This document shows positions 47,692-61,834 of a stretch of DNA of 64,000 nucleotides, in pieces. The stretch's first letter is position 1. Every line of letters starts with the position of its first letter. This DNA is from Franzmannia qiaohouensis (GTDB lineage Bacteria > Pseudomonadota > Gammaproteobacteria > Pseudomonadales > Halomonadaceae): positions 124,001-188,000 of the forward strand of contig NZ_JARWAM010000003.1 in the NCBI RefSeq assembly GCF_031451695.1, read 5' to 3'. Made by a program: the position numbers and the translations under genes. The notes under the pieces were generated by a model, which was not told where the DNA came from, searched no databases, and saw only the letters and a program-made list of their open reading frames with translations.

Positions 47692-49250
47692 GGATTCACC
47701 TCCAGGGCGTCACGCAACAGCACATCCTGATCCTCGCCCAGCACCGCGTCGATGTAGCCCTGGGAATTCATCAGCTGTTCGCCGGCCATCAGCATCATCT
47801 CCATCAGTGGCTGCGCGAAGACCCCGATCAGCACCGCAAACAGCGCCAGGATCGCCACCGGCAGGTACATCAGCCCCAGCGAGCTCTTGACCAGGCGTCC
47901 CTCGTCACCGCTGGGCGTAGAGGCTTCCGGCACCAGGTTGTCCTCGGGCAGCTTTTTCCAGAACACTTCGTTCCAGATCTTGACCATCGAGTAGAGGGTC
48001 ATCAGGCCCACCGCCAGTGCTACCGCGGTGACCACGTAGGCCTCCGCCTCGATGCCGGCGCGCACGATCACGAACTTGGCAAAGAAGCCCGACAGCGGCG
48101 GCACCCCGGCCAGCGAGAAGGCCGACAGGAAGAACGCCACCGACAGCCACGGGCGCTCCTTGAACAGCCCGCCCATCTTCTTGAGCTGGTAGGTGCCCTG
48201 CAGCCGGTGGGTAATGCCGCTGATCAGGAACAGGTTGGTCTTGACGATGATGTTGTGCATGATCGCAAAGATCCCGCCGGCCAGCGCCAGCGGCGTAAAC
48301 AGCGCCAGCCCAAGGATCATGTAGCCGATCTGGCTGACGATATGGAACGACAGGATGCGCCGGAACTCGTACTGCGCCGCCGCCCCCAGCACCCCGGTGA
48401 CCATGGTCAAGGCCGCGCCCCACAGCAGGATGTCCTGCACATAGTCCATGGTCTGGTCAAACATCAGGGTGAACACGCGGAACAGCGAGTAGACCCCGAC
48501 CTTGGTCAACAGCCCAGCGAACAGCGCCGATACCGCCACCGGCGGCGTGTGATAGGAGGCCGGCAGCCAGAAGAACAGCGGAAAGGCCGCGGCCTTGATG
48601 CCGAAGGCGATCATGAACATCACCGCCAGCACCTCGACCATGCCCTGGTTTTCGGCTTCGGCCAGGCGCTGGCCGATATCGGCCATGTTGAGGGTGCCGA
48701 CCATGCCGTAGGTCAGGCCGATGGCTGTCAGGAAGATCACCGAGGCCAGCAGGTTGAGGGTCACGTACTTGATCGCCCCCTCCATCTGCGCCTTCTCGCC
48801 GCCGAGGATCAACAGCGCAAAGGAGGCCACCAGCATCACCTCGAACCACACGTAGAGGTTGAAGATATCGCCGGTCAGGAAGGCCCCGGCCACCCCCGCC
48901 AGCAGCAGGTGCATCAGCGGGTAGAAACCGAACTTCTCGTGATTGGGGCCGGTGGAGGCGAGCGAATAGATCGCCAGCCCCAGGCCGATGATGCCGGTCA
49001 GCAGGATCATGATGGCGCTGAGCATGTCGGCCACCAGACTTATCCCGTAGGGGGCCTGCCAGCTGCCCATGTGGATGACCACATAGCCCTCGCGGGAGAC
49101 GCTGGTAATCAGCCACAGGCCAACCACCAGCAGCGCCAGGGTACCTGCCACGGCGATGAAGCGCTGCATGGGCCGCGAGCGCCAGAACAGCAGCGACAGC
49201 GCACCGGACAGCAGCGGAATGATAACGGGGAGTGCGACTTCGGGCCTCAC
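47688..49250 (-). CDS. mrpD: Na+/H+ antiporter subunit MrpD (operon 1)
   Basis: A 520-residue NuoN/NuoM-type proton-translocating subunit with about 14 spans. The key ionisable residues of the family are visible: Glu in LYVWFEVMLVASFALLILGG, and Lys in GIKAAAFPLFFWLPASYH and LLTKVGVYSLFRV. It overlaps mrpC and mrpE by four bases each. Confidence 0.95.
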   Translation of the reverse strand: MRPEVALPVIIPLLSGALSLLFWRSRPMQRFIAVAGTLALLVVGLWLITSVSREGYVVIHMGSWQAPYGISLVADMLSAIMILLTGIIGLGLAIYSLASTGPNHEKFGFYPLMHLLLAGVAGAFLTGDIFNLYVWFEVMLVASFALLILGGEKAQMEGAIKYVTLNLLASVIFLTAIGLTYGMVGTLNMADIGQRLAEAENQGMVEVLAVMFMIAFGIKAAAFPLFFWLPASYHTPPVAVSALFAGLLTKVGVYSLFRVFTLMFDQTMDYVQDILLWGAALTMVTGVLGAAAQYEFRRILSFHIVSQIGYMILGLALFTPLALAGGIFAIMHNIIVKTNLFLISGITHRLQGTYQLKKMGGLFKERPWLSVAFFLSAFSLAGVPPLSGFFAKFVIVRAGIEAEAYVVTAVALAVGLMTLYSMVKIWNEVFWKKLPEDNLVPEASTPSGDEGRLVKSSLGLMYLPVAILALFAVLIGVFAQPLMEMMLMAGEQLMNSQGYIDAVLGEDQDVLLRDALEVNP

Positions 49251-49594
49251 GTGTCGGTATCCTTCATCTTGTCCAGATCATCGGCCTTGACGATTTCATA
49301 GGCGCGGCGAATCAGCACCACGGCGAAGGCCAGCACGCCGAAGGCGATCACGATCGCCGTCAGCACCAGCGCCTGGGGCAAGGGGTCTGCCACCTGGCCG
49401 GCCGGCGCCAGGGCGCCCTCGGGGATCAGCGGCGGCGCGCCGCGGGTCATTCCTGCCGAGGTGAAGATCAGCAGGTTGGCGGCGTTGGAGAGCAGCATCA
49501 GGCCGATCACCAGCTTGACGATCGAGCGCCGCAGCATCATGTAGATTGCGGTGGCGTAGAGCAGGCCTATGGCGAGCGCCATCAGCGGTTCCAT
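49247..49594 (-). CDS. mrpC: Na+/H+ antiporter subunit MrpC (operon 1)
   Basis: A 115-residue NuoK-like subunit with three spans. The family segments IGLMLLSNAANLLIF and LPQALVLTAIVIAFGVLAFA are present. AGGAGG precedes ATG 49594. A 15-bp tandem repeat lies in the 60-bp gap after mrpB. Confidence 0.94.
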   Translation of the reverse strand: MEPLMALAIGLLYATAIYMMLRRSIVKLVIGLMLLSNAANLLIFTSAGMTRGAPPLIPEGALAPAGQVADPLPQALVLTAIVIAFGVLAFAVVLIRRAYEIVKADDLDKMKDTDT

Positions 49595-49610
49595 GGCACC
49601 TCCTGAAGAG

Positions 49611-49646
49611 TCGGCGAGTGAATCGTCGGCGAGTGAATCGTCGGCG
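49611..49646. repeat. 15-bp tandem repeat between mrpB and mrpC
   Basis: TCGGCGAGTGAATCG occurs at 49611-49625 and again at 49626-49640, followed by a partial third unit TCGGCG (49641-49646). It fills the mrpB-mrpC gap. The gap is a multiple of three and has no stop after the mrpB TGA, so the repeat lies in frame with both genes (as Asp-Asp-Ser-Leu-Ala units). Confidence 0.85.
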
Positions 49647-49654
49647 TCACGAGA

Positions 49655-50078
49655 TCAAGGCTCATCCTTGTCCACCTCCATCAGCGTCATGATCGCCGCC
49701 AGCAGGGTGCCGAGCACCGCCAGGTAGACGCCGATATCGAAGATCAGCGGCGTCGAAGCCTTGAAGTCGATGCCCGGAATCTCCCACCACTGGGCGGTGA
49801 AGAATGGCTCGCCGACGAACCAGGCCGGCAGGATCGACAGCGTGCCCAGCAGCAGCCCCAGGCCGATCAGGTCACGGGGGTCGACCATGCGCAGCACTTC
49901 CTTGGTAGCACTCACGCCAAAGGCGAACAGGTAGAGGATGAAGGCGCCCGCCGCCACCAGGCCGGCGATGAAGCCGCCGCCCGGTTCATCGTGGCCACGC
50001 AGCAGCAGGAACACCGAGAACAGCAGCTGCAGCGGCATCAGCAGCCTTGCGGCGGTATTCAGGATGATGGTACCCGAC

Positions 50079-50086
<8 letters not shown>
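49655..50086 (-). CDS. mrpB: Na+/H+ antiporter subunit MrpB (operon 1)
   Basis: A 143-residue four-span subunit. The family hallmark LLLRGHDEPGGGFIAGLVAA is near residues 27-46, and the C-terminal FDIGVYLAVLGTLLAAIM follows. It overlaps the mrpA stop by 8 nt. In the second operon the same domain is fused to MrpA. Confidence 0.95.
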
Positions 50087-52415
<2,329 letters not shown>

Positions 52416-52740
52416 AACGCGGGTCTCTCCTTGTGGTCGTCGTCACCCGCGTTCGCAGGGCGGCACGTGGCGCAATGATATAAATATCCTACGCCTAATG
52501 ATTAACTGCGGGGCGACATGCAAGCCTACAATGATGGGAGTAAAGCCTATAGAATCAACGTGATAGTTGGCAAGAAATAGCGGCACATCGCGCTAGAAGA
52601 ATTCTCTGCCCTGTGCGCTTACCCCCTGTTTTTGCTGCACATTTATCGCTTGGCGCACTGTTCCCGGTGTCGCTATGCCACGACAATAACCCAACCGGCA
52701 ACGCCCCAAGCGTGCCCCGCTGTGACGGGACCGATTCTCG
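52416..52740. promoter_or_regulatory. Divergent promoter region between the two mrp operons
   Basis: This 325-bp non-coding region separates the starts of mrpA (minus) and mrpAB (plus). It is distinctly more AT-rich than its surroundings near 52475-52565, including TGATATAAAT (52476-52485), whose complement ATTTATATCA resembles a -10 region for the minus operon. No -35/-10 pair convinced me on the plus strand. No gene was found; short frames here lack ribosome sites. Confidence 0.5.
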
Positions 52741-55532
<2,792 letters not shown>

Positions 55533-55533
<1 letters not shown>

Positions 55534-55874
55534 TGGAAGCGCTATTCGCCGCGGTGGTCGGCACCCTGACCGCCTGCGGGCTGTTCCTGATGCTGCGCGG
55601 CCGCACCTTCCCGGTGATCGTCGGCCTGACGCTGCTTTCCTATGCGGTCAACCTGTTCCTGTTCTCGATGGGCGGGCTCAACACCCACGCCGCCCCGGTG
55701 ATCGGCGAGTCGCTATCGCCCAGCGACCCGCTGCCCCAGGCGCTGGTGCTGACCGCCATCGTGATTGGCTTCGCCATGACCGCCTTCATGGTGATCCTGG
55801 CGATTCGCGCGCGCAGCGAACTGGGCAACGACCACGTCGACGGCAAGCAGGGCGACGAGGAGCCACCGCGATGA
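55533..55874 (+). CDS. mrpC: Na+/H+ antiporter subunit MrpC (operon 2)
   Basis: A 113-residue NuoK-like subunit with three spans. VGLTLLSYAVNLFLFSMGGL and LPQALVLTAIVIGFAMTAFM identify it. The start overlaps the mrpAB stop (TGATG) and the end overlaps mrpD by four bases. Confidence 0.94.
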
Positions 55875-57376
55875 TCGCCCAGCACCTGCCTATCCTGCCG
55901 ATCCTGCTGCCAATGCTGGCCGCGCTGGTACTGCTCGGCCTGCGCCTCGACGACGCGCGCCAGCGCCTGATCAGCACCGTAGCCACGCTGCTGCTGGTCG
56001 CGCTTGCCACACTGCTGGTGCTGCTTGCCGGCAGTGACGAGATCCGCCTCTATGCGCTGGGCAACTGGCAGGCACCGTTCGGCATCGTGCTGACCCTCGA
56101 TCGCCTGGCAGCGCTGATGGTGCTTCTCACCGCGGTACTGGCGCTGGGCTGCGTGGCCTTCGCCTGCTCCGGCGAGGACGCCCAGGGCAGCCACTTCCAC
56201 GGTCTCTTCCAACTCCAGCTGATGGGGCTCAACGGCGCCTTTCTGACTGGCGACCTGTTCAACCTGTTCGTGTTCTTCGAGATCCTGCTGCTGGCCTCCT
56301 ACGCGCTGCTGATGCACGGCGGCGGCAAGGCTCGGGTAGGCGCCGGCCTGCACTACGTGGTGCTCAACCTGATCGGCTCGGCGCTGTTCCTGATCGCGCT
56401 CGGCGTTCTCTACGGCGCCACTGGCACCCTCAACATGCTCGACATGGGCCAGCGCATGGCGGCACTGGACGGCGACCAGGCGGCGCTGGCCACCACCGGC
56501 GCGCTGCTGCTGGTGGTGGTGTTCAGCCTCAAGGCCGCGGCGCTGCCGCTCTACTTCTGGCTGCCGCGCACCTATGCCGCCGCGCCGGCACCGGTGGCCG
56601 CGCTGTTCGCGATCATGACCAAGGTCGGTGTCTATGCGCTGCTGCGCGTGGAATCGCTGATCTTTGCCGGCACACCTGCCAGTGCGCCGGTCCAGACCTG
56701 GTTGTGGGTCGCCGGCCTGGCGACCCTGGCGCTGGCCACGCTCGGCGCGCTGGGCGCCCGCGACCTGCGCATGCTGGTCGCCTATCTGGTACTGGTCTCG
56801 GTGGGGGCCCTGCTGGCGGCCGTCGGCATGGGCCAGCGCGCCAGCGACGCGGCGCTGCTCTATTATCTGGTGCACTCGACGCTGGTCGCCGCCGCGCTGT
56901 TCCTGATCGCCGAACTGATCGACCGCCAGCGCGGCCAGGCCGGCACACGGCTGGTGTGCGGGCGGCGCCTGAACCAGCAGCGCCTGCTCGGCGGGCTATT
57001 CATGGTCGCCGCCATCGGCATGGTCGGCCTGCCGCCGCTGTCCGGCGCGCTGGGCAAGCTGTGGCTGCTGCAGGCGGCGGGAAGCGAGCAGGGCCTGTGG
57101 CTGTGGGCACTACTGCTGCTGGCCACGCTGGCCGCGCTAATCGCGCTGTCGCGGGCCGGTTCGGTGCTATTCTGGGCCAGCCACAAGGGCAAGCCGGACA
57201 ACCAGCGGGTGCGCCCCGCGCAGCTCGCCGGGGTGCTGTGGCTGCTCGCCTGCCTGCCGCTGCTGACGCTGTTCGCCGGCCCAATCAGCGGCTACGCCGA
57301 GGCTACCGCCGCCCAGTTGGGTCGCAGCGAGGTCGTCTCGACACCACCGACCACCGGCACGGGAGTACGACCATGA
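55871..57376 (+). CDS. mrpD: Na+/H+ antiporter subunit MrpD (operon 2)
   Basis: A 501-residue NuoN-like proton-translocating subunit. The key Glu is in FVFFEILLLASYALLMHGG and key Lys residues are in SLKAAALPLYFWLPRTYA and AIMTKVGVYALLRVESL. It overlaps mrpC and mrpE by four bases each. Confidence 0.95.
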   Translation: MIAQHLPILPILLPMLAALVLLGLRLDDARQRLISTVATLLLVALATLLVLLAGSDEIRLYALGNWQAPFGIVLTLDRLAALMVLLTAVLALGCVAFACSGEDAQGSHFHGLFQLQLMGLNGAFLTGDLFNLFVFFEILLLASYALLMHGGGKARVGAGLHYVVLNLIGSALFLIALGVLYGATGTLNMLDMGQRMAALDGDQAALATTGALLLVVVFSLKAAALPLYFWLPRTYAAAPAPVAALFAIMTKVGVYALLRVESLIFAGTPASAPVQTWLWVAGLATLALATLGALGARDLRMLVAYLVLVSVGALLAAVGMGQRASDAALLYYLVHSTLVAAALFLIAELIDRQRGQAGTRLVCGRRLNQQRLLGGLFMVAAIGMVGLPPLSGALGKLWLLQAAGSEQGLWLWALLLLATLAALIALSRAGSVLFWASHKGKPDNQRVRPAQLAGVLWLLACLPLLTLFAGPISGYAEATAAQLGRSEVVSTPPTTGTGVRP

Positions 57377-57870
57377 GATCGCTGGGCAGACTGCTGCCAA
57401 CGCCAACCCTGTCGCTGGTGCTGCTGGCAGTCTGGCTGCTGCTGGTGCGCAGCCTGTCTCCCGGCCAGCTGCTACTGGGCGCGGTGCTGGCCGTGGGCAT
57501 CCCGCTGCTGATACGGCGCCTGTGGGATCCGCTACCGCGGGTGCGCAAACCCTGGACGCTGTGTCGCTTCGTGGCCCGCGTGCTGTGGGACATCCTCAAG
57601 GCTAACGTCGAGGTCAGCTACCTGATACTCAAGCCCGGCCGCGCCCCGCGACCGGGCTTCGTCGAATACCCGCTGCTGGTACGTGAGCCGCTGACCGTTA
57701 CCCTGCTGGCCAATACCATCACCCTGACCCCAGGCACCGTCTCGACCAATATCCGCCTCGACCGCTCGTCGCTGCTGATCCACGTGCTCGACCTCGACGA
57801 CGAGCAGGCGCTGGTCGAGGAGATTCGCAGCCGCTACGAGCGGCCGCTCAAGGAGATCTTCGAATGCTAG
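57373..57870 (+). CDS. mrpE: Na+/H+ antiporter subunit MrpE (operon 2)
   Basis: A 165-residue subunit. Two N-terminal spans are followed by ILKANVEVSYLILKPG and LLANTITLTPGTVSTNIRLD. The true start is ATG 57373 overlapping mrpD; the same frame is open far upstream inside mrpD, which is not coding. It overlaps mrpF by 7 nt. Confidence 0.94.
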   Translation: MRSLGRLLPTPTLSLVLLAVWLLLVRSLSPGQLLLGAVLAVGIPLLIRRLWDPLPRVRKPWTLCRFVARVLWDILKANVEVSYLILKPGRAPRPGFVEYPLLVREPLTVTLLANTITLTPGTVSTNIRLDRSSLLIHVLDLDDEQALVEEIRSRYERPLKEIFEC

Positions 57871-58133
57871 ATACCGCGCTGTGGATCAGCCTGGCGCTGA
57901 TCGTTGCCGCCCTGGCGATGAACGTGGTGCGCCTGGCCCGCGGGCCCGACATTCCCGACCGGCTGCTGGCCCTCGATACCATGTACGTCAACTGCATCGC
58001 GCTGATCGTGCTGCTGGGGCTGTGGCTCAACACCAAGGTCTATTTCGAAGCGGCGATCCTGATCGCCATGCTCGGCTTCGTCAGCACCATGGCAATCTGC
58101 CGCTACCTGTTGCGCGGCGATATCATCGAATAG
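57864..58133 (+). CDS. mrpF: Na+/H+ antiporter subunit MrpF (operon 2)
   Basis: An 89-residue three-span subunit starting MLDTALWISLALI. The family segment VRLARGPDIPDRLLALDTMY is clear. It overlaps mrpE and lies 11 nt before mrpG. Confidence 0.94.
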   Translation: MLDTALWISLALIVAALAMNVVRLARGPDIPDRLLALDTMYVNCIALIVLLGLWLNTKVYFEAAILIAMLGFVSTMAICRYLLRGDIIE

Positions 58134-58144
58134 GGGGCCATGGC

Positions 58145-58579
58145 ATGGCGTTCTACGTATTTCTCGAATGGCTGATCGGCCTGCTGCTGATCGCCGGCGG
58201 TCTGTTCGCCTTCGTCGGCTCGCTGGGCATGCTGCAGTTCAAGGACTTCTTCATGCGCCTGCACGGGCCGACCAAGGGCACTACCCTGGGCATCGGCTGC
58301 ATCCTGATGGCGTCGATGGTCTACTTCAGCGTGGTACAGCCGGGCCTCCACGTTCAGGAGCTGCTGATTACCCTGTTCCTGTTCATCACCGCGCCGGTCA
58401 CCGGCCATATGCTGGCCAAGACCGGCCTGCACATGCACCTGCGCTACACCCGCGACACCCGCGGCTCGCCCCCCGAGCTACGCGACGAAGACGTCGGCCA
58501 GGGCCGGGTAGCGCGCCCGCCACGGCCGCGGCGCCCGGCCAGCGAGGGGCAGAAGCGCCGCTGGCGACTGCGCCGTTAG
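58145..58579 (+). CDS. mrpG: Na+/H+ antiporter subunit MrpG (operon 2)
   Basis: A 144-residue subunit. The family stretch SLGMLQFKDFFMRLHGPTKG is present, then a basic, Arg/Pro-rich C-terminal tail (RPPRPRRPASEGQKRRWRLR). ATG 58145 is chosen. It ends 7 bp from the convergent hemH stop, and no terminator fits between them. Confidence 0.92.
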   Translation: MAFYVFLEWLIGLLLIAGGLFAFVGSLGMLQFKDFFMRLHGPTKGTTLGIGCILMASMVYFSVVQPGLHVQELLITLFLFITAPVTGHMLAKTGLHMHLRYTRDTRGSPPELRDEDVGQGRVARPPRPRRPASEGQKRRWRLRR

Positions 58580-58586
58580 AGGAAAC

Positions 58587-59660
58587 TTAGATCCAACCGC
58601 CGAGCTCGTTAAGCGCCACCTGCGCCAGCGCCTCGATATGGTCGTCGCGGTCGTTGAGGCAGGGCACGTAGGTGAAGTGTTCGCCACCGGCCTCGAGGAA
58701 GCTGTCGCGAATCTCCTCGTTGATCTCCTCGAGGGTCTCCACGCAGTCGGAGGCGAAGGCCGGCGAGACCACCGCGATATGCTTGTGGCCCTGGCGCGCC
58801 AGCTCGGCGACGTGGTCGACGGTGGGCGGGCCAACCCACTCTTCGGGCCCGAACTGCGACTGGAAGGCGGTGACGATCTGGCTGTCGTCCCAGCCCAGCC
58901 GCTCCTTGAGCAGGCGCGTGGTCTTCTGGCACTGGCAGTGGTAGGGGTCGCCTTCCATCAGATAGCGCTTGGGCACGCCGTGGTAGGAGGCCACCAGGAT
59001 ATCCGGCCGTGACTCGGCGGCGGCATAGGTTTCGTTGACCGAGGCCGCCAGGGCATCGAGGTAGGCCGGGTGCTCGAAGTAGGCCGGCACGGTACGAATC
59101 GCCGGCTGCCACTTGAGCTTCATCAGGGTGCGGAAGGCCTGGTCGTTGGCGGTGGCGGTGGTCGGCGAGGCGTACTGAGGGTAGAGCGGGAAGAACAGGA
59201 TCTTCTCGCAGCCCTGGGCCTGCAGCCGGGTGAGCACGCTGTCGGTGGAGGGGTTGCCATAGCGCATGCAGAAATCCACCACCACCTTGTCGCCCAGCTC
59301 GGTCTTGAGACGTGCGGTGAGCTTAGCGGTCTGGTCGCGGGTGATGGTCAACAGCGGGCTCTCGTTTTTCTCCTCGTTCCAGATGCTGCGGTAGGCCTTG
59401 CCGGAGCTGAACGGACGCTTGGTCAGGATGATACCCTGCAGCAGCGGCTGCCACTTCCAGGAGGCGTAGTCGACGACCCGTTTGTCGGACAGAAACTCAT
59501 TGAGGTAGCGGCGCATCGACCAGTAGTCGGTGGCGTCGGGGGTACCCAGGTTGGCGATCACCACGCCGATCTTGGCGCGGGCCACCGGCGGGTGGTCGGG
59601 TCCGGCATGGGCCAGCCGGCCCTGGCCCGGCTGGTCGAGTTTCACATCACTGTCTGACAT
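58587..59660 (-). CDS. hemH: Ferrochelatase
   Basis: A 357-residue enzyme that inserts Fe2+ in protoporphyrin IX in the last step of heme synthesis. The family features are VVIANLGTPDATDYWSMRRY near the N-terminus, the signature SYHGVPKRYLMEGDPYHCQC with the catalytic His, and PAFASDCVETLEEINEE. ATG 59660 is preceded by a disordered-looking stretch of about 30 residues before the catalytic fold, so a later start cannot be excluded. It is divergent from the iron-sulfur photolyase gene. Confidence 0.95.
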   Translation of the reverse strand: MSDSDVKLDQPGQGRLAHAGPDHPPVARAKIGVVIANLGTPDATDYWSMRRYLNEFLSDKRVVDYASWKWQPLLQGIILTKRPFSSGKAYRSIWNEEKNESPLLTITRDQTAKLTARLKTELGDKVVVDFCMRYGNPSTDSVLTRLQAQGCEKILFFPLYPQYASPTTATANDQAFRTLMKLKWQPAIRTVPAYFEHPAYLDALAASVNETYAAAESRPDILVASYHGVPKRYLMEGDPYHCQCQKTTRLLKERLGWDDSQIVTAFQSQFGPEEWVGPPTVDHVAELARQGHKHIAVVSPAFASDCVETLEEINEEIRDSFLEAGGEHFTYVPCLNDRDDHIEALAQVALNELGGWI

Positions 59661-59801
59661 GCATTGGCATCCTTATTGGGTCGCCGCGCTACGGTGGGCT
59701 AGGAACTGATTTGCCCTTCACCAAGTAACCGCAGTCGCCCTAAGTGGTATCGAAGTCGTCGAGGGGATTCTAGCATCCGGCTCGCCGCCGAGGAGAATCA
59801 G

Positions 59802-59829
59802 GTTATACTATCAGCATTATTTGTATAAC
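59802..59829. promoter_or_regulatory. Perfect inverted repeat before the iron-sulfur photolyase gene
   Basis: GTTATAC (59802-59808) and GTATAAC (59823-59829) form a perfect 7-bp inverted repeat with a 14-nt spacer, ending 13 nt before the start codon. TATACT inside it could be a -10 box with no good -35, as in activator-dependent promoters. Two-turn spacing fits a dimeric regulator such as a MerR/LitR-type light regulator; none is encoded in the window. Confidence 0.5.
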
Positions 59830-59842
59830 TTCAGGTCAATTC

Positions 59843-61432
59843 ATGTCCAAGCCCCTGCTGCTGGTGCTCGGCGATCAGCTCAGCCACGACCTCGCCATCC
59901 TGTGCGACGCCCCGGCCAATGCCGTGGTGGCACTGTGCGAGGTCAAAGACGAAGGCCGCTACGTGCCGCACCATCCGCAGAAGATCGCCATGATGCTGGC
60001 GGCCATGCGCCACTTCGCCGAGGAGCTGCGCCAGCGCGGCGTCAGCGTGCACTACAGCCGGCTCGATGACGACGACAATGCCCATAGCCTGATTGCCGAG
60101 GCCGAGCGCCTCGCCGAGCGCTACGCCTGCGACAGCATTCAGGCGGTACGCCCGGGGGAGTGGCGGCTATGGCAGGCGATGCAGGCGCGCCGCGACGCCG
60201 CCCTGCCCTGGCAGCTGCACGAGGATACGCGCTTTTTTACCACCCCAGACGACTTCGCCGCCTGGGCAGAGGGCCGCAAGTCGCTGCGCATGGAGTACTT
60301 CTACCGTGAACAGCGGCGCCGCAGCGGCCTGCTGATGGAGGGCAGCGAGCCGGCCGGTGGCAAGTGGAACTTCGACCACGATAACCGCCAGCCGCTCGCC
60401 GCCGATGCGGCGCCTCCCGCCCCGCCGCGGCATCGCCGCGACACCATCACCCGCGACGTGCTGGCGCTGGTGGCCGAGCACTTCGACGACCACTTTGGCG
60501 ACCTGACGGGCTTCAACTGGGCGGTGACACGCCGCCAGGCGCTGGCCGACCTGCGCCACTTCCTGGCCAACGCACTGCCCGACTTCGGCCGCTTCCAGGA
60601 CGCCATCAGCGACGCCGAGCCCTGGCTATTCCACTCGCGGCTCGCCCCGGCGCTCAACATCGGCCTGCTGTCGCCCCGCGAGGTGTGCGAGGCGGCCGAG
60701 CGCGCCTACCACGAGGGCCGCGCCCCGCTCAACGCCGTGGAGGGCTTCATTCGCCAGATCCTCGGCTGGCGGGAGTACGTGCGCGGTCTCTACTGGACCC
60801 AGATGCCCGCCTACAAGACCCGCAATCACCTCGCTGCCCGGCGCCAGCTGCCAGATTTCTATTGGAGCGGCGACACCGAGCTGCGCTGCCTCAGACGCGC
60901 TATCGAGATGACCCGCGACAACGCCTACGCCCACCATATCCAGCGGCTGATGGTCACCGGCAATTTTGCGCTGCTCTGCGACGTCGCTCCCGAGGCGCTG
61001 TGCGACTGGTACCTGGCGGTCTACGCCGACGCCTGCGAGTGGGTCGAATTGCCCAATACCCTGGGCATGGTGCTGCACGCCGACGGCGGCCTGATGGGCT
61101 CCAAGCCCTACTGCGCCTCGGGCAAGTACATCGATCGCATGTCCGACCACTGCCGCCAGTGTCGCTACGATCCCAAGCAGATTACCGGTACCCACGCCTG
61201 CCCGCTCAACAGCCTCTACTGGCACTTCCTCGAGCGCCACGCCGAGCGGCTCTCCGACAACCCGCGCATGGCGCTGATCTACGGCTCGCTGCGGCGCATG
61301 ACCGACGCCAAGCGCGATGCCATCCGTCAGCAGGCCGAGGCGTTCCTTGCCCGCCTCGATGGCGAGGAGAGCTATGGCGGCGGCACCCAGCACCAGGCGC
61401 ATCGCGCCGGCTACCACCAGGAGACCTCTTGA
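59843..61432 (+). CDS. Iron-sulfur bacterial cryptochrome/photolyase (FeS-BCP, PhrB-like)
   Basis: A 529-residue photolyase of the FeS-BCP class, which repairs (6-4) photoproducts. The N-terminal antenna domain starts LLLVLGDQLSHDLAIL. The C-terminal FAD domain includes GFIRQILGWREYVRGLYW and MTRDNAYAHHIQRLMVTGNF. The four cluster cysteines can be assigned as C349 (LRCLRRA), C437 and C440 (HCRQC) and C453 (THACPLN). This is a constant offset of one from Agrobacterium PhrB C350/438/441/454. The stop overlaps the DUF393 start by one base. Confidence 0.93.
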   Translation: MSKPLLLVLGDQLSHDLAILCDAPANAVVALCEVKDEGRYVPHHPQKIAMMLAAMRHFAEELRQRGVSVHYSRLDDDDNAHSLIAEAERLAERYACDSIQAVRPGEWRLWQAMQARRDAALPWQLHEDTRFFTTPDDFAAWAEGRKSLRMEYFYREQRRRSGLLMEGSEPAGGKWNFDHDNRQPLAADAAPPAPPRHRRDTITRDVLALVAEHFDDHFGDLTGFNWAVTRRQALADLRHFLANALPDFGRFQDAISDAEPWLFHSRLAPALNIGLLSPREVCEAAERAYHEGRAPLNAVEGFIRQILGWREYVRGLYWTQMPAYKTRNHLAARRQLPDFYWSGDTELRCLRRAIEMTRDNAYAHHIQRLMVTGNFALLCDVAPEALCDWYLAVYADACEWVELPNTLGMVLHADGGLMGSKPYCASGKYIDRMSDHCRQCRYDPKQITGTHACPLNSLYWHFLERHAERLSDNPRMALIYGSLRRMTDAKRDAIRQQAEAFLARLDGEESYGGGTQHQAHRAGYHQETS

Positions 61433-61830
61433 TGTCACGCCATCGCCCCCTCGCCGCCCGCTCACCGGTGACGCTGTTCCACGACGGGCACTGCCCGCTA
61501 TGCCAGCGCGAAGTGGCGTGGCTGGCGCGCCATCCGCGTCGCGACCGGGTGGCACTGGTGGATATCCAGGCCGACGGCTTCGACGCCGAGGCGCTGGGCA
61601 GCAGTTTCGAGACAATGATGGGTCGGCTGCATCTGCGCGACGCAGCGGGCGAATGGTTTGTGGGGATGGATGCCAGCCGTGCGCTGTATGCGGTGCTCGG
61701 CTACCGTCGGCTGGTGTGGATAAGCGGCCTACCGGGGCTGGCAAGCGCGTTGGACGCGGGGTATCGCTGGTTCGCGCGCCGCCGGGTGCGGCTGGGGCGC
61801 TGGTGGCAGGCGCGGCGCAAGGGCCGCTGA
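61432..61830 (+). CDS. DUF393 (DCC family) thiol-disulfide oxidoreductase-like protein
   Basis: A 132-residue protein with the family motif FHDGHCPLCQREVAWLARH near residues 16-34, holding a CxxC-type pair, plus the later GMDASRALYAVLG segment. It has a very basic C-terminus (RRRVRLGRWWQARRKGR). It is translationally coupled to the photolyase gene (TGATG). A redox or maturation role next to an iron-sulfur flavoprotein is plausible but unproven. Confidence 0.87.
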   Translation: MSRHRPLAARSPVTLFHDGHCPLCQREVAWLARHPRRDRVALVDIQADGFDAEALGSSFETMMGRLHLRDAAGEWFVGMDASRALYAVLGYRRLVWISGLPGLASALDAGYRWFARRRVRLGRWWQARRKGR

Positions 61831-61834
61831 AGGC

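Noticed and set aside
56704..57372. Upstream extension of mrpE in operon 2
   Set aside because: The open frame is the shadow of mrpD; MrpE similarity begins at ATG 57373.
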